The translations under genes and the position numbers were made by a program. The notes beneath the pieces were generated by a model. The model was given only the letters and a program-made list of their open reading frames with translations. It searched no databases and was not told where the DNA came from. Source: Adiantum capillus-veneris (Eukaryota > Streptophyta > Polypodiopsida > Polypodiales > Pteridaceae). Taken from it: a DNA stretch of 64,000 nt. The stretch covers positions 36,033,446 through 36,097,445 of the forward strand of contig CM043969.1 in NCBI GenBank assembly GCA_014529385.2, read 5' to 3'. Below are positions 11,956 through 22,892 of this stretch, piece by piece. The first letter of the stretch is position 1, and every line of letters begins with the position of its first letter.

Positions 11956-13065
11956 TAACATAGTAGGCCTAGTCCACTATCTGCCATTGGGAACCACCAT
12001 CAATTGTCCAACCAGTTTTCTATTGAATTAGTATTTTACCTTCAGCATTTGCCATTTAAACTAAGTCCACCACTTGTCCAAGATATATTGTGGAAACACC
12101 CTATCTATTGCCACCACTTGTTTCACCCGCCAGCCACTTTGCTTTTGCATTAGTAGTTCATCTTAGTCATGGACCATTAAAACTAGGTCCACCACTTGTC
12201 CAAGTTGTACTACTCTAACATAGCACTATCCGCCATTGGGTTCCACTGCCAATTGTCCAACCATTTTGTTCTTGCATAAATATTTCACCTTCAATATTGG
12301 GCTTTAAAATCCGGTCCACCACTTCTCCAAGCTATACTTCTAGTAGGCCTCGTCCACTTTCACCACTTGTTCTGCTGGCCAACCACTTTGTTTTTGCATT
12401 AGTAGTTCACCTTAGTCATGGGAAATTAAAACTAGGTCCACCACTTGTCCAAGTTGTACTACTCTAAAATAGCACTATCCGCGAATGGGTTCCACCCTGC
12501 CAATTGTCAGACCACTTTGTTCTTGCATTAATATTTCACCTTTGGAATTGTCCATTAAAGCTAGATAGTAAAAATGTTCCACTATCCACACTTGTTCCAC
12601 CAACCAACTCCTTCTTGTATTTGTAGTTCTCCGTTGGCATTGTCCATTAAAACTAGTCCACCACTTGTCCAGGCTATACTCTTAGTTACAGGCCTCATCC
12701 AGTTTGCACCACTTGGTCTTCCTGCCAACCATTTCACATTTGCATTAATATTTCACCTTAGTCATTGGCCATTAAAGCTAGGTCCACCACTTGTCCAAGC
12801 TATGCTTGAACATATAACCCTAGTCCACTATCCACCACCAACCACTTTTCTCTTGCATTAACTTAGTTCAGCTTCAACAATGGCTACTTGGAGATTGGAA
12901 ATTGAAATTGGTCATTAAGAGTAGGTCCACCCCTTGTCCAACCTTGCTTACATTTTTAGAAGCAATGACTACTTGAACACTAGGAAGCAGGGTCTTGCAC
13001 TAATTCACCTTGGACGATGAGCTTTAAAAATAGATCCACCACTTGTCCAAGCTATGTCACTAAAA
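11956..13065 (+). repeat. core-motif tandem array B (~124-bp units)
   Basis: The core GGTCCACCACTTGTCCAAG recurs with its GTCC at 12065, 12188, 12314, 12436, 12656 and 12782, giving steps of 123, 126, 122, 220 and 126. The double step has one decayed site near 12552. Spacers differ from array A: the core is preceded by GGCCATTAAAACTA and followed by TATACTNCTAGTAGGCC, with TTGCATTAGTAGTTCACCTTAGTCAT in between. Read on the other strand, the spacer matches array C (GACCTAGTT-TAATG-CCAAT... AAGGTGAA), so B and C are one family in opposite orientation. Confidence 0.9.
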
Positions 13066-14361
13066 AAGGGAGGGGTTCTTGAGCGAATATCCACCACTTC
13101 TCAAACCTTGATTCCATTGAAGTAGTTAAGGCTTACTTGGACATTGAGATGCAAGTTATATAGTAGTTTAGTGATTACATTAGAAGTAGGTCCAACCTAC
13201 TAACCGTTATCTTATGGAGGCTTTAGCCCTAGGTGGTTTTAAGGTCCACCACCTCTCCAAGCTAGCTCTATTGAAAGAAGCTATCTCTATGGTTTCAAGG
13301 TCAATGTGTCAATGGAGGGTAGCGACTATGTTTACTACCATGGATGGTTTGGGACAAAGGTCCACCACTTGTCCAACCTACTATCCACTGTGTCATGGGG
13401 GCTTTAGCACAAGGTGGTTTGAAGTTCCAAAACCTGTCCAAGCCAGCTCTACTGAAACAAGCTATCTCTAATGTTTCAAGGTCAATGTGTGAATGGAGTA
13501 TACCTACTAGGTTTACTACCATGGATGGTTTAAAGTAGAGTTCCACAACTTGTCCAACATACTATCCACTATTTCATGCACAGTTTAGCCCAAGATGGTT
13601 TGAAGGTCCACTGCCTGTCCAATCTAGCTGTAGTGAAACAAGCTATGTCTATTGTTTCAAGGTCGATGTGTAAATGGAGTGTGGCTACTATGTCTATTAG
13701 CATGGAAGGTTTCAAGCAGAGATCCACCACTTCTCCAACCCACTATCCATTGTGTTATGGAGTATTTAACACAAGGTCGTTTACTGAAGGTCCACCACAT
13801 GTCCAAGCTATATATATTGTAAGAAGCTATCTGTATTATTTCAAGGTCAATGAAAGAATAGAGTGAAGCTACTATGTTTACTACCATGGATGGTTTAGAG
13901 CAGAGGTCCACCACTTGTCCAACCTACTAAACATTGTGTTATGGAGGTTTTAGCCCAAGGTGGTTTGAAGGTCCCCCACCTAACTATTGAAAGAAGCTAT
14001 CTCTATTGTTTCAAGGTCAATGTGTGAATGGAGCCAAGCTACTATGTTTACTACCATGTATGGTTTGGGGTACAGGTCCACCACTTTTCCAACCTACTAA
14101 TCAATGTGTTATGGAGGTTTTATCCCATGGTGGTTTGACGGTTCACCACCTGTCCAAGCTAGTTCTATTTAATAGTCCTATCTCTATTGTTTGAAGGTCA
14201 AAGTTTGAATGGAGTGTAGCTACGATGTCTACTATCATGGATGTTTTGAAGAAGAGGTACACCACTTGTCCAACCTACTATCCATTCCTATCCAAGCAAG
14301 CTCTATTGGAAAGTCCTACCTCTATTGTTTGAATGTCAATGTGTGAATAAACTGTAGCTAC
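13066..14361 (+). repeat. array A resumed (A'), truncated by gypsy-1
   Basis: After a short transition (13066-13190) the units return to array A type: TTATGGAGGCTTTAGCCC, core sites, CTATTGAAAGAAGCTATC, GTGTGAATGGAGTGTAGC. Many units read TTTCAAGGTCAA where the main array has TTTGAAGGTCAA, so this is a distinct subgroup. The array stops at GTAGCTAC (14361), mid-unit, where the gypsy LTR begins. Confidence 0.9.
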
Positions 14362-17289
14362 TGATAGCCATTTTTCGGCCCTCCATAATTTCCATAGCGA
14401 GTTATCCCACCCTACCAAAATCACCTAAACACTATGTCTATTCTTACCTTTTCATTGTACATAGGCGTGTGTAAGTTAGGGGGCTTTTCCCATATCTTCT
14501 TAAAACCCTCAGCTAGCTAGTCACTAGGTTAGTTGAGCAAAAAATAAATAAATAACATCAAAAAAATAAAATATATTATGGCCCATTTGTGTGTAAATAT
14601 TGCATTGTATATATGGCCTAAATTTAAGGGTTTTTATAATTTTTTTGTATTTTATTTAAATATTTATACTTAGGTGTGTGTTTTATTAAACCTGTGTATG
14701 CCTTCTTTCATCCTCTTACACCATAAGTGTATTTTTTTCCAATGTGTACATACTCTAACCTCATATTTTTCTTTTATAAAAATCACCCCCATATTTTCAC
14801 CCTCACCCTCGTGAAAACAAAAAAAATGATTTCTACTTTCTTAGTCATGTTTATTATATTATTTTCATCTACTTGCATACCTTTCCCTCTTTCACCCAAA
14901 ATAATATAAAGAGGGATCATATCATATGATTCCAATATCTTTTCATATCCATAATTCCTCCATTTTTTACTTACTTTTACTAATTATTCTAACACCATGT
15001 GCTCATTGAGCTAAAATCCATGAATAGTCCATACACTAGTCCCACCATGTATATATTGCTTTATTCACCAATAATCCTCCTCCATGCATGTGTAAAGGGA
15101 AACTTCTATGCTTTGTATTATGATATGACAAAGAAGGGGCTCACTCTTGGATGCATTGTACAAATTCAACAAAGGAGGGGGCCACTAAAAGACTTTTGCA
15201 GGCATAAAAAACAAGCTTTTTGGTGAGATTTTTGGTACCCATCTCCACTTTGATTTTGGAGCGGTGGTCAAACAAGAAAATGTGAAAAAATAGCTGAATA
15301 ATCACCTCAAAAATCTTGGTGATTTTTGGAGAAACCACTGGTGAGCTATGATTTTTAGAGTGGACCCCAGTCTGCTCACTTTTCTCACAAAGTAACCCAT
15401 AGTCTTCTCTTACCTCCTTTCCCACTTCCACACACATACACTCATTCCTCTCCATCCCTCACTCAAACCTACAACTTTCATGGATTACTTCATCTTCTTC
15501 ACCATTTCCATCTCTCCTTACTCCATAGCTCAAAAGATTATCATCTTTACAGACATATAGCTCAATTTCTCTCTCTAGAATCAAATTCATATTACCATAA
15601 CCTCTTCATCCTTTCATAAAAGAGAAAAAATCAGAAAATAACCAATCTCAAGCCCTGCAAAAGGAGGAGTTTGATCATGGATAATTCAACTTCCCAATGG
15701 TCACAAGAACTGTACCGACAAAGTTCTACAATCGCTTCATTCACTAAAGGAGAAGGTGGAAAATTTCATTTACATCTTGTGGTTTCCACCAAATTGTATA
15801 TATTCTCATTCTTCTCTTACTTTTTATCATTGTATAAATCATATAATGCACCCCGAGTGCATATGCCATGTAATTTTACCCCATCCTACTAACTTCAAAC
15901 AACTAACACTAACTGCTAACCTTTTTTTTTTTGTAAATTGCACCCACTCTACTCTAGCGTGGAGTAGGCAACCTCACACAAAAAATCACTCACCTCTCTA
16001 GAATCTTCTCTATTTCACCTCAATAATTCTCTCCTCTTGAGCCCACATCCATGTGACTCAAGAGACAAGAGAGCCCCACTCTCATAAGAACATATAAAAA
16101 TTTTCATAAAGATGGTTTTGTATGAAAATATTGATTAGGTATATTCCTAATTAGGGCTCTCCTCACCTATAAATAGATCCCTTCTCCCTTTGTAAATGGG
16201 AAGGATCCCTAAACTATTTCTCACTACTTTGAGCGTGCCATTCACCATCTTAGTTTTAGGGAGTGAGAGTGAGCTCCATATGCACCATTACATGTGGTGT
16301 ATAGGAAAGCTTCTTTGAGCTAGTTGTAACATTGCAAGGGAGTGAGTGATTCATAACTTCCAATCAAAGTTGTACCTAATTTTACGCATCAATGAATAAG
16401 TTGGGTGCAAATCACGGGTCAAAACTCTCTTGAGGCTCTCCAATTCACGCTTGGCAACCTTATCTCGTTTGGTTTAAGGTGACGCATTTTCATTTTGAGA
16501 TTCTTTTGGTAGTCTCTGCTTGTATGTGACTCAAGAGCTCTTGTGTTTGTTTTCGTTTCTTGGGAAAACATTATAAGAGGGTTGTATGGTGAGAGGTCTC
16601 CCATAACCCTAAGATAATGTGTAGATTGCAACATCATCAAACTTAATCGTGTCTCTTGACTCTCCTCCAAGCTTTTCATACAGCCACGTCAATCATTAAA
16701 ATTGAAGCTAAATTCTTGCACAAAGATCTCTCTGTTTCTTTTGTGTGTGCGTATGTGTATGTGTGTGTGTGTTTGGTGTGTGTATTTGTAGAATTTAGAT
16801 TAGTGATAGTGTACCCTCCCTTCTCAGTTGTATTGCTAAGGGATTCTCCTCTTTTGCGTCCTAGTTCGCTCTCTAACTTGGTGGTGCCCCTATCTTTTTT
16901 GGGTTTGGCTATGGGTTGGTTGTTGTGTTGTACTTGTGGTTGCCCCAGCCCCAATTGAGTAGCACGGGACCCTTGAGGGGTGTTTAGAGGTCGCCTCTCC
17001 TGTTGCCCTCCCCGGACCACCTCAATTTTGGTGCCCCCACGGAGGAACGTCTTGTGTTATTTTGTGTAGGCTCAACCTTTGGCATAATCAAGTAGCTTGC
17101 ATGAATCACGAGAATTTGTAAGATCCTTTTATTCCCATTGCAAGGAAAAAGGTTCACATAATTGTTAGTACTAAGTTGCAATTTCAACATGTAATTCGTA
17201 GAATTCTCGGTCCTCTTAGGTTGGCCGAGATAAACGCTTCAGTAAATCCTTTTATTTTGCATCTCATTAGGTACGACCTTAGTTTGGAC
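14362..17289 (+). repeat. gypsy-1 5' LTR
   Basis: It begins TGATAGCC and matches the 3' LTR through GGTACGACCTTAGTTTGGAC. The shared part ends at 17289 without the usual CA, so the true end may be further right (for example GACA near 17331 before TGGATAATGGCCC), with the 3' LTR clipped. The length, about 2.9 kb, is long for an LTR. A promoter-like TATAAATA sits at 16168-16175. ORFs within it are shadows. Confidence 0.9.
16168..16175 (+). promoter_or_regulatory. TATA box of the gypsy-1 5' LTR
   Basis: TATAAATA in a pyrimidine-rich context (CTCCTCACC before, GATCCCTTCTCCC after), conserved in the 3' LTR at 24670-24677. It would place the transcription start near 16200. Confidence 0.6.
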
Positions 17290-17460
17290 GTCTATATTTT
17301 GTTTTGTTTCAAGCATTAGGTCAGGCATAGACAATGGATAATGGCCCAGGAATAGAGGTTTTCCCCTTCCGTTTGATGTGAATATCTTTATTTTGTTGTA
17401 GAATTGATTGCAAGCTAGAAAACATTATTGTGTAAATCTTTTTAAGAAAGAAAAAAAAAC

Positions 17461-18642
17461 GTGTGTCACTTTGAAATCAATTCAATGGAAAGCCAACGCA
17501 AAATGTCTGGGTATCCTCTTTTCTTTGGAGAGCCTGGAGAGGATGCAGAATTATTTTTTAAGATGTCTTGTCGTATCAAGAGGATAGTAATTGATCAAGA
17601 ACGTGTAAAAATGTTTGAGGTAGTCCTTAGGAAAAATATGAGCACTTGGTTTGACTCTTTGCCTGAGGAAGTTAAAGGGAATTATAGTGAAGTTGTGAAC
17701 CATTTCAAGAGATACTTCTTTGATCCTCAAAACACTCAAAAGCTATGGCAAGACATTGTTTCTCACAAGCAAAAAGACTTAGATGACTACTACATTTATA
17801 AAAAAGAGTTTCTACGTCTTTGGGCTGTTTGGATAAGAAATGTTGCTAACCCTGGTGATGGTGCAGAGTTCCTAAAGAAGGAGAAGTTCATAGCCGGTCT
17901 GTTTTCCACACTCAAGATAAATGAATCTTTAAGTAGCTTGTCAATTCACCTTGCACAAGCTGTAGGTCCAAAGGGACAAGCAAAGAAGTCTGAAGAGCGA
18001 GATCCACGACCTAGGAGAGTCTTGCAATGTTGGAATTGCAGAGAGTTTGGACATGGGGTGTATAATTTTCCTTGGCCCCGTGGGGAGCCAGGGAGACCTA
18101 ACTTGAATTACCCAGTGATGAATGCAGGTGATGGAACTAGTCAACAACCATGGCTTCTACAAAGGACAAACGGAGCAAGACCACCTCCACGAGAAGTGGA
18201 AGGAGTTCCACCTTTGCCAGATCCAAATGTGCATGTGGTAGAGGTGAAAAATTCCAATGAGGTGGACATGGAAGCAAATGGCATTAAGCGTGGCCGTGGA
18301 AAAGGTAAAGAGAAAGAAGGATTCTTGTCACAAAGTGACCATGGACGAGAAAACAAGGCAAAGGAGACCAAGGAAACAAAAAGGACTCGATGTGGTATCA
18401 ACCTCCAAGACTTCCCTCTTGGACATGGTATGGCTCCGTACAACTTGTTGGAAGACATGAGAGGTACGGGTCCTGATATCTCATGGCCTCAATTTCTTGC
18501 ATTATGTCCAAAAGTTAGGAGGGATTTGACAAGGGCAGTTAGCACTAGGAGAAAGGTAAAAGAGAGTGTGCCTGTTGTAAAAATTGCACAAGCTGAAATG
18601 AATGAGGACATTACACCGGTGCTAGACTGTTATATCAAGTGA
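17461..18642 (+). CDS. gypsy-1 gag (393 aa)
   Basis: The N-terminal part is a retrotransposon gag domain: YPLFFGEPGEDAELFFKMS, TWFDSLPEEVKGNYSEVVNHFKRYF and the YYIYKKEFLRLW segment match the usual gag helices. A zinc knuckle follows at about residues 190-205, CWNCREFGHGVYNF, whose last Cys is replaced by Phe (CX2CX4HX4F), so metal binding is doubtful. The C-terminal third is charged and Pro rich. ATG at 17461 or the in-frame ATG at 17485 could start it. Protease follows in the same frame after one TGA. Confidence 0.88.
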   Translation: MCHFEINSMESQRKMSGYPLFFGEPGEDAELFFKMSCRIKRIVIDQERVKMFEVVLRKNMSTWFDSLPEEVKGNYSEVVNHFKRYFFDPQNTQKLWQDIVSHKQKDLDDYYIYKKEFLRLWAVWIRNVANPGDGAEFLKKEKFIAGLFSTLKINESLSSLSIHLAQAVGPKGQAKKSEERDPRPRRVLQCWNCREFGHGVYNFPWPRGEPGRPNLNYPVMNAGDGTSQQPWLLQRTNGARPPPREVEGVPPLPDPNVHVVEVKNSNEVDMEANGIKRGRGKGKEKEGFLSQSDHGRENKAKETKETKRTRCGINLQDFPLGHGMAPYNLLEDMRGTGPDISWPQFLALCPKVRRDLTRAVSTRRKVKESVPVVKIAQAEMNEDITPVLDCYIK

Positions 18643-18645
18643 AGA

Positions 18646-19146
18646 TTGGTTAGGAAAGGTCTAGTGGATGGGGGTGCACAAATTTGCATCATGACAGAGG
18701 GACTCATGCAAAGACTAGGCATGAACATCCATGAAACACCTGAAATCAAAGTCAAGATGGCAAACAATAGCAAAGCTAGGTGTGTAGGCATTTGTAAAAA
18801 TGTCTTTGTTGGGGCCTTTGGCATTAAGAAGGAGGTGGATTTTTATGTTATGTCGACCAAGGGAAGTGGTTATCCATTTATCTTAGGAAGATCATGGCTA
18901 ATGAAAATGCGAACTTTGCAGGATTGGGAGAGTGGAAAATTAATTTGCAGGAATGATAATCATAAGAAGGTTGTCTTTGACATGAAGGAGCAACGCCAAG
19001 AGGATCTCCATGAAGAATCATCTCAAAGTGAGATGGAAGAAGATTGGACCGTTAACACTTCAGAAGAAGAAAGTAGCGGTAGCATTACTGAAGAGGAGTC
19101 TTCCATCGAAGTCATGGGGGTGAGGTTTAAGCCAACCAACCAATAG
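18646..19146 (+). pseudogene. gypsy-1 protease
   Basis: It is in frame with gag, separated by a TGA. The active-site region reads GLVDGGAQICIM, with DGG in place of the more common D(S/T)G. The second signature GYPFILGRSWL corresponds to the ILG flap/core motif of retropepsins. An acidic tail (Glu/Ser rich) follows before a TAG. It would cleave the Gag-Pol polyprotein. Confidence 0.8.
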
Positions 19147-19209
19147 ACCTCTTGTTAAGGTTTGGAGGAGGTAGGTTCCCAAGAGAACCAAAATGTGTAA
19201 GATGAAGGA

Positions 19210-20334
19210 ATGTTAGAATGTATGTTGTCTACAACACTTACAAGGGATGAAAGAGCGGAGTTCAAAGGTGTGTTAAAGAAATTTCCTAAGCTTTTTGCTA
19301 AAGACTACACCGACGTGCGTGGAGTAGATGATGTTCAACAGAAGATCAAGCTAAAGCGAGAGGCCAAACCTAAAGCTCAAAAGCTACAAAGGCTAGGAGT
19401 CATCAAGGAGCAGGCTCTATTCAAGGAGGTAAGAAAGATTCTAGCAGCAAGTTTCATTTATCCAGTGGAAAATTTAGAGTGTGTCTGTCCCATTGTTGTC
19501 ACTCCCAAGAAAAACGGAAAGTGGAGGGTGTGTGTGGATTATCGTCCGCTCAATGAGGCAACAAAAAGAGATCACTTTTCCCTCCTATTTCAGGATGAGA
19601 TACTAAATGAGGTAGCTAGTCATGAGAAGTACACTGTGTGTGATGGCTACTCAGGCTACTTTCAAATAGGGATTGCATTCGAGGACCAATTGAAAACAAC
19701 CTTCATCACTCCTTGGGGTTGTTATGCTTTTAGAGTCATGCCATTTGGCCTGACAAATGCTCCTACAACTTTCCAACGTTTCATGAACATGGTGTTTCAA
19801 GCATTCTTTGGAAAGTCAATTAGGATGTTCATTGATGATTTCTGCATTTATATCTCAAAATCATTGCATCTACAAAGGGTAGAAGAAGGATTGAAGAAGC
19901 TTTATGACATGGGAGGTCAACTCAACACGGACAAGTGCCACATAGGTGAGGATGAAGTGATCTTGCTCGGTCACAAGGTCTCCTATAAAGGCATTGAGGT
20001 GGATCCTTCAAAGGCAAAGGCTCTTATTGAGCTCCCATCACCAAAGAGTCTTAAGGAGGTCATCTCTTTCATTCAGAATGTGAAGTATATGTCACGCTTC
20101 ATTCACTTAGTCTTGGAGTTACTTCACCCTTTGCAAAAGTTGACACAACAAGTTGAGTTTGTTTGGTCTGATGAGCTTGAAGAATATTTTTGTAATATCA
20201 AAGTCATTCTGTTGGAGCTACCAGCACCTATGCCTCCTTGTTGGGAGTACATATTCTTTTTTAGCTCTAGTGTTGGGAAAGAAACAATTGGTGCTGTTTT
20301 GCTACAACAAGATCCCCACAGTACCAGGATGTGA
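19210..20334 (+). pseudogene. gypsy-1 reverse transcriptase (374 aa open stretch)
   Basis: Clear Ty3/gypsy reverse transcriptase: VVTPKKNGKWRVCVDYRPLN (motif 2), then DGYSGYFQIGI, FRVMPFGLTNAPTTFQRFMN, the catalytic MFIDDFCIY (FIDD in place of the frequent Y/FVDD), and LLGHKVSYKGIEVDP (thumb). The start of RNase H follows with SSSVGKETIGAVLLQQ. A stop at 20332-20334 ends it. It shares the frame of gag and protease but is cut off by stops at 19144 and 19198. Confidence 0.92.
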
Positions 20335-21385
20335 CCCATCTAATTTGCTAGTAGGGTCATGAATGCTTTGGAGAGAGGCTACACGGAGACAGAACTCATG
20401 ATGCTTTCTCTCATGTTTGCGGTGAGAAAGTTTAGATCTACTTGCTACCAAAACCTTTTGTAATTCTCACTGCTGCAGAAAATTTGTTCCCTTGGGTGTC
20501 ATCTCCAATGAATCTTAGTACTAGGATCTCTAAGTGGATTATGGAGTTGCAAGAGTTCCAATACTCTTTCAAGGTGGAAGGGTGAAAGTATGTTAACCTG
20601 TCGCGCTTTTTGTGCTAGTTAGCAGTTTCAAGTTAGCACATCTTCAAAAAGTTGGGCGTCCGGTAATTTTTTTACAAATAATATCAAAATTTGTCGGAGG
20701 TTGTACATTTGGATTCCTTGTTTCAAGTGCTTTCTATTGATATATCATATGTCATAGATCTTGGAGATGTAGCTCAAGTTATTGTACTAGTTAGCATATG
20801 TCAAAATTGTGCTAGTTAGCATTGTCCGGGACATGAAAAAGCATGACAAGTTAACATGCTTTCACCCAGAAGATAGTGTGCGTGCACAATTGGCAGGGAT
20901 TCTCACTTATAGGGTACAAAGAACGAGATTAAGGTGCCCGAAGTAAAAACCCTACCATTGCCACCACCTAAAAGTATTCCTAATGCTTTTACCTTGTTCT
21001 CTGATGGATCTTTTTGACGAGTCACAGGAAAAGCAGGGGGAGGGCTAGTATTGTTCAACCCAAGTGGAGAGGTAGTCATGAAAGAGAAGGTTGATCTACC
21101 AGGTTCAACTAGCAACAATGAGGCAGAATACAACACACTACTTCATGGTTTGAAGATGTGCATTAGTCAAGGCATACAACATCTCATGGTAAAGGGGGAT
21201 GCACTTCTCATTGTGAAGCAAATCTTGGGCATTTGGGCATGCAAGAATGAAAGCCTCAGGACAAAGGTTCATGCCATTCGTAGGTTGTTTAATCAGTTTG
21301 AAGAAGTGCAGCTATAGTATATTTTCGTAGGAAACAAAATGAAGATGCCGATTTAGTTGCACAACAAGCAGTTACATGTGTTGAG
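20335..21385 (+). pseudogene. gypsy-1 RNase H, broken and interrupted by a MITE
   Basis: Before the insert, the translation shows RNase H features (VMNALERGYTETELMMLSLMFAVRKF), then LQEFQYSFKVE just before 20580. After the insert it resumes with SVRAQLAGILTY. A second RNase H-like part at 21051-21317 includes GSTSNNEAEYNTLLHGLKM and MVKGDALLIVKQI, the pattern of the type I RNase H domain that some plant gypsy elements carry. Stops and frame changes are frequent. Confidence 0.8.
20580..20867. mobile_element. 288-bp MITE-like element with terminal inverted repeats
   Basis: The left end is GGGTGAAAGTATGTTAAC and the right end GTTAACATGCTTTCACCC, an 18-bp inverted repeat with one mismatch, extending less perfectly inward. 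The insert lies exactly where RNase H coding is interrupted. Inside, GTGCTAGTTAGCA recurs. A possible 3-bp GAA duplication is ambiguous, so I do not assign a superfamily. Confidence 0.8.
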
Positions 21386-21391
21386 AAATAA

Positions 21392-22860
21392 GTGCAGGTC
21401 ATCATGGTGGCAACAGCTGTCAAGCAACCGAGATACCAGGGATTGGAGTCATCGGCTCCCATTATTGGCTACATTTTGGAGGGCGAGTTTCCGCAAGACT
21501 TCACTAAAGCTCAGAAAAGGAGACTCATGAAGAAGGCAAGTTTCTATCTCTTCCTAGAAGGCTCCCTCTATCAAAGAGGGAAGGATCAAGTGTGCATAAC
21601 AGTACCAACTATTGAGGAGATCCCAACCATTCTAAAAGGTTTGCATGAAGAAACATGTGGTGGTCATTTTGCCCAAGAATTAACTGTGAAGAAGATTTTG
21701 CTTGCGGGGTATGTTTGGCCAAGTCTGCATGTAGATGTCCAACATTGGTGTAAAAGTTGTCACAATTGTCAGATAAATGGGAATACAAGATTGGTGCATG
21801 GCCCGAGGCAAATAGTGCTTGCAAATGGACCCTTTGAAAAGTGGGGCATTGATGCTATGGGTCCTCTACCTATAAAAAAAATGGTAAACTCTACATTCTA
21901 GTGGCTATAGACTATATGACCAGGTGGGTGGAAGCACAAAGTGTGGCAAAGGTAAACGAGAGGACAATGAGCAAATTCGTCTACACTCACATTTTTTGTA
22001 GATTTGGCACACCTTTGGAGATTGTTTCTGATAATGGTCCAGGGTTTAGGAAGGGCTTGCTCATAGAAGTCTGTGAAGAACTTCACATTCTATATCATCA
22101 CAGTACACCTTACTATCCCCAGTCAAATGGTCTGGTAGAAAAAGCTAATGGTGTCATTGCATGCATCATTAGAAAGATGGTGAGAAACAAGACAAAGTTG
22201 TGGGATGACTTCTTGGATGGTGCCTTGTGGGCGTATCGAACCACATATAGGGAAGCCACAGAGTTTACACCATTTCACCTGGTCTATGGTCAGGAGGCTT
22301 TACAACCAATTGAGCTCAACATTCCAACAATGCGACTTCATGTCAAAGCAGCACAAGATGATCAAGAAGCATGTATGGATCGACTTCTTACCTTAGGTGA
22401 GCTTGAGTGGAAAAGAGAAGCAGCATACGAGTGCTACAAGAGGAAAGCTACGTAGGCGAAAGAAAAGCTCGACAAGAAGCTAAAGGACAAAGGTATCGAG
22501 GAAGGAAATCTGGTGCTAAGGTATGAAAATCGACTCGATAATCGTTTTGATGTCAAATTTAAAACTAGATGGCAAGGGCTATACATAGTTAAGAAGTTTC
22601 AATTCAAGTTACTATCAGCTTATGGACTTGAATGGTAAAGAACACTCCAGGAAGGTAAACGGGTATCGCTTGAAGCCTTATTTGAGTCGCATTCTACCAA
22701 AGGATCTACCAAAGATCTGTCAAAAGGCCGCTATCTCATGTAAGTATTGTTTCATGAAGCATGAGTGTAACTCCAGCCAAAATGCTAAGGGGCCAAACAA
22801 TGAAGATCTCATCAAGGACTCTGAAGCACTATCTTTGAAAGAGATTCTCTATGATGGTAC
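21392..22860 (+). pseudogene. gypsy-1 integrase (two frames plus C-terminal tail)
   Basis: 21392-21901 holds the HHCC zinc domain (LHEETCGGHFAQ ... CKSCHNCQ) and the start of the catalytic core (WGIDAMGPLP, first Asp). An A-run near 21877-21888 shifts the frame. 21901-22455 continues with VAIDYMTRWVEA, IVSDNGPGF (second Asp) and NGLVEKANG (catalytic Glu). After a TAG at 22453, further in-frame text (RLDNRFDVKFKTRWQGLYIV) is the GPY/F-type C-terminal domain. All three catalytic residues are visible, but the gene needs at least one frame change to be read. Confidence 0.9.
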
Positions 22861-22878
22861 ATGAATATACCATCATCC

Positions 22879-22892
22879 TGGGAGAGGGTTAA
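22879..22892 (+). other. polypurine tract of gypsy-1
   Basis: TGGGAGAGGGTTAA lies immediately before the TGATAGCC start of the 3' LTR, the expected position for priming plus-strand DNA. Confidence 0.8.

Noticed and set aside
3961-14361. CRISPR array
   Set aside because: Short conserved cores with variable spacers look superficially similar, but spacers are themselves repeated and related, core copies are diverged, and the sequence is plant.
14727-15892. Short ORFs inside the gypsy-1 LTRs
   Set aside because: Low-complexity AT-rich or microsatellite translation, only partly conserved between the two LTRs, no known domain.
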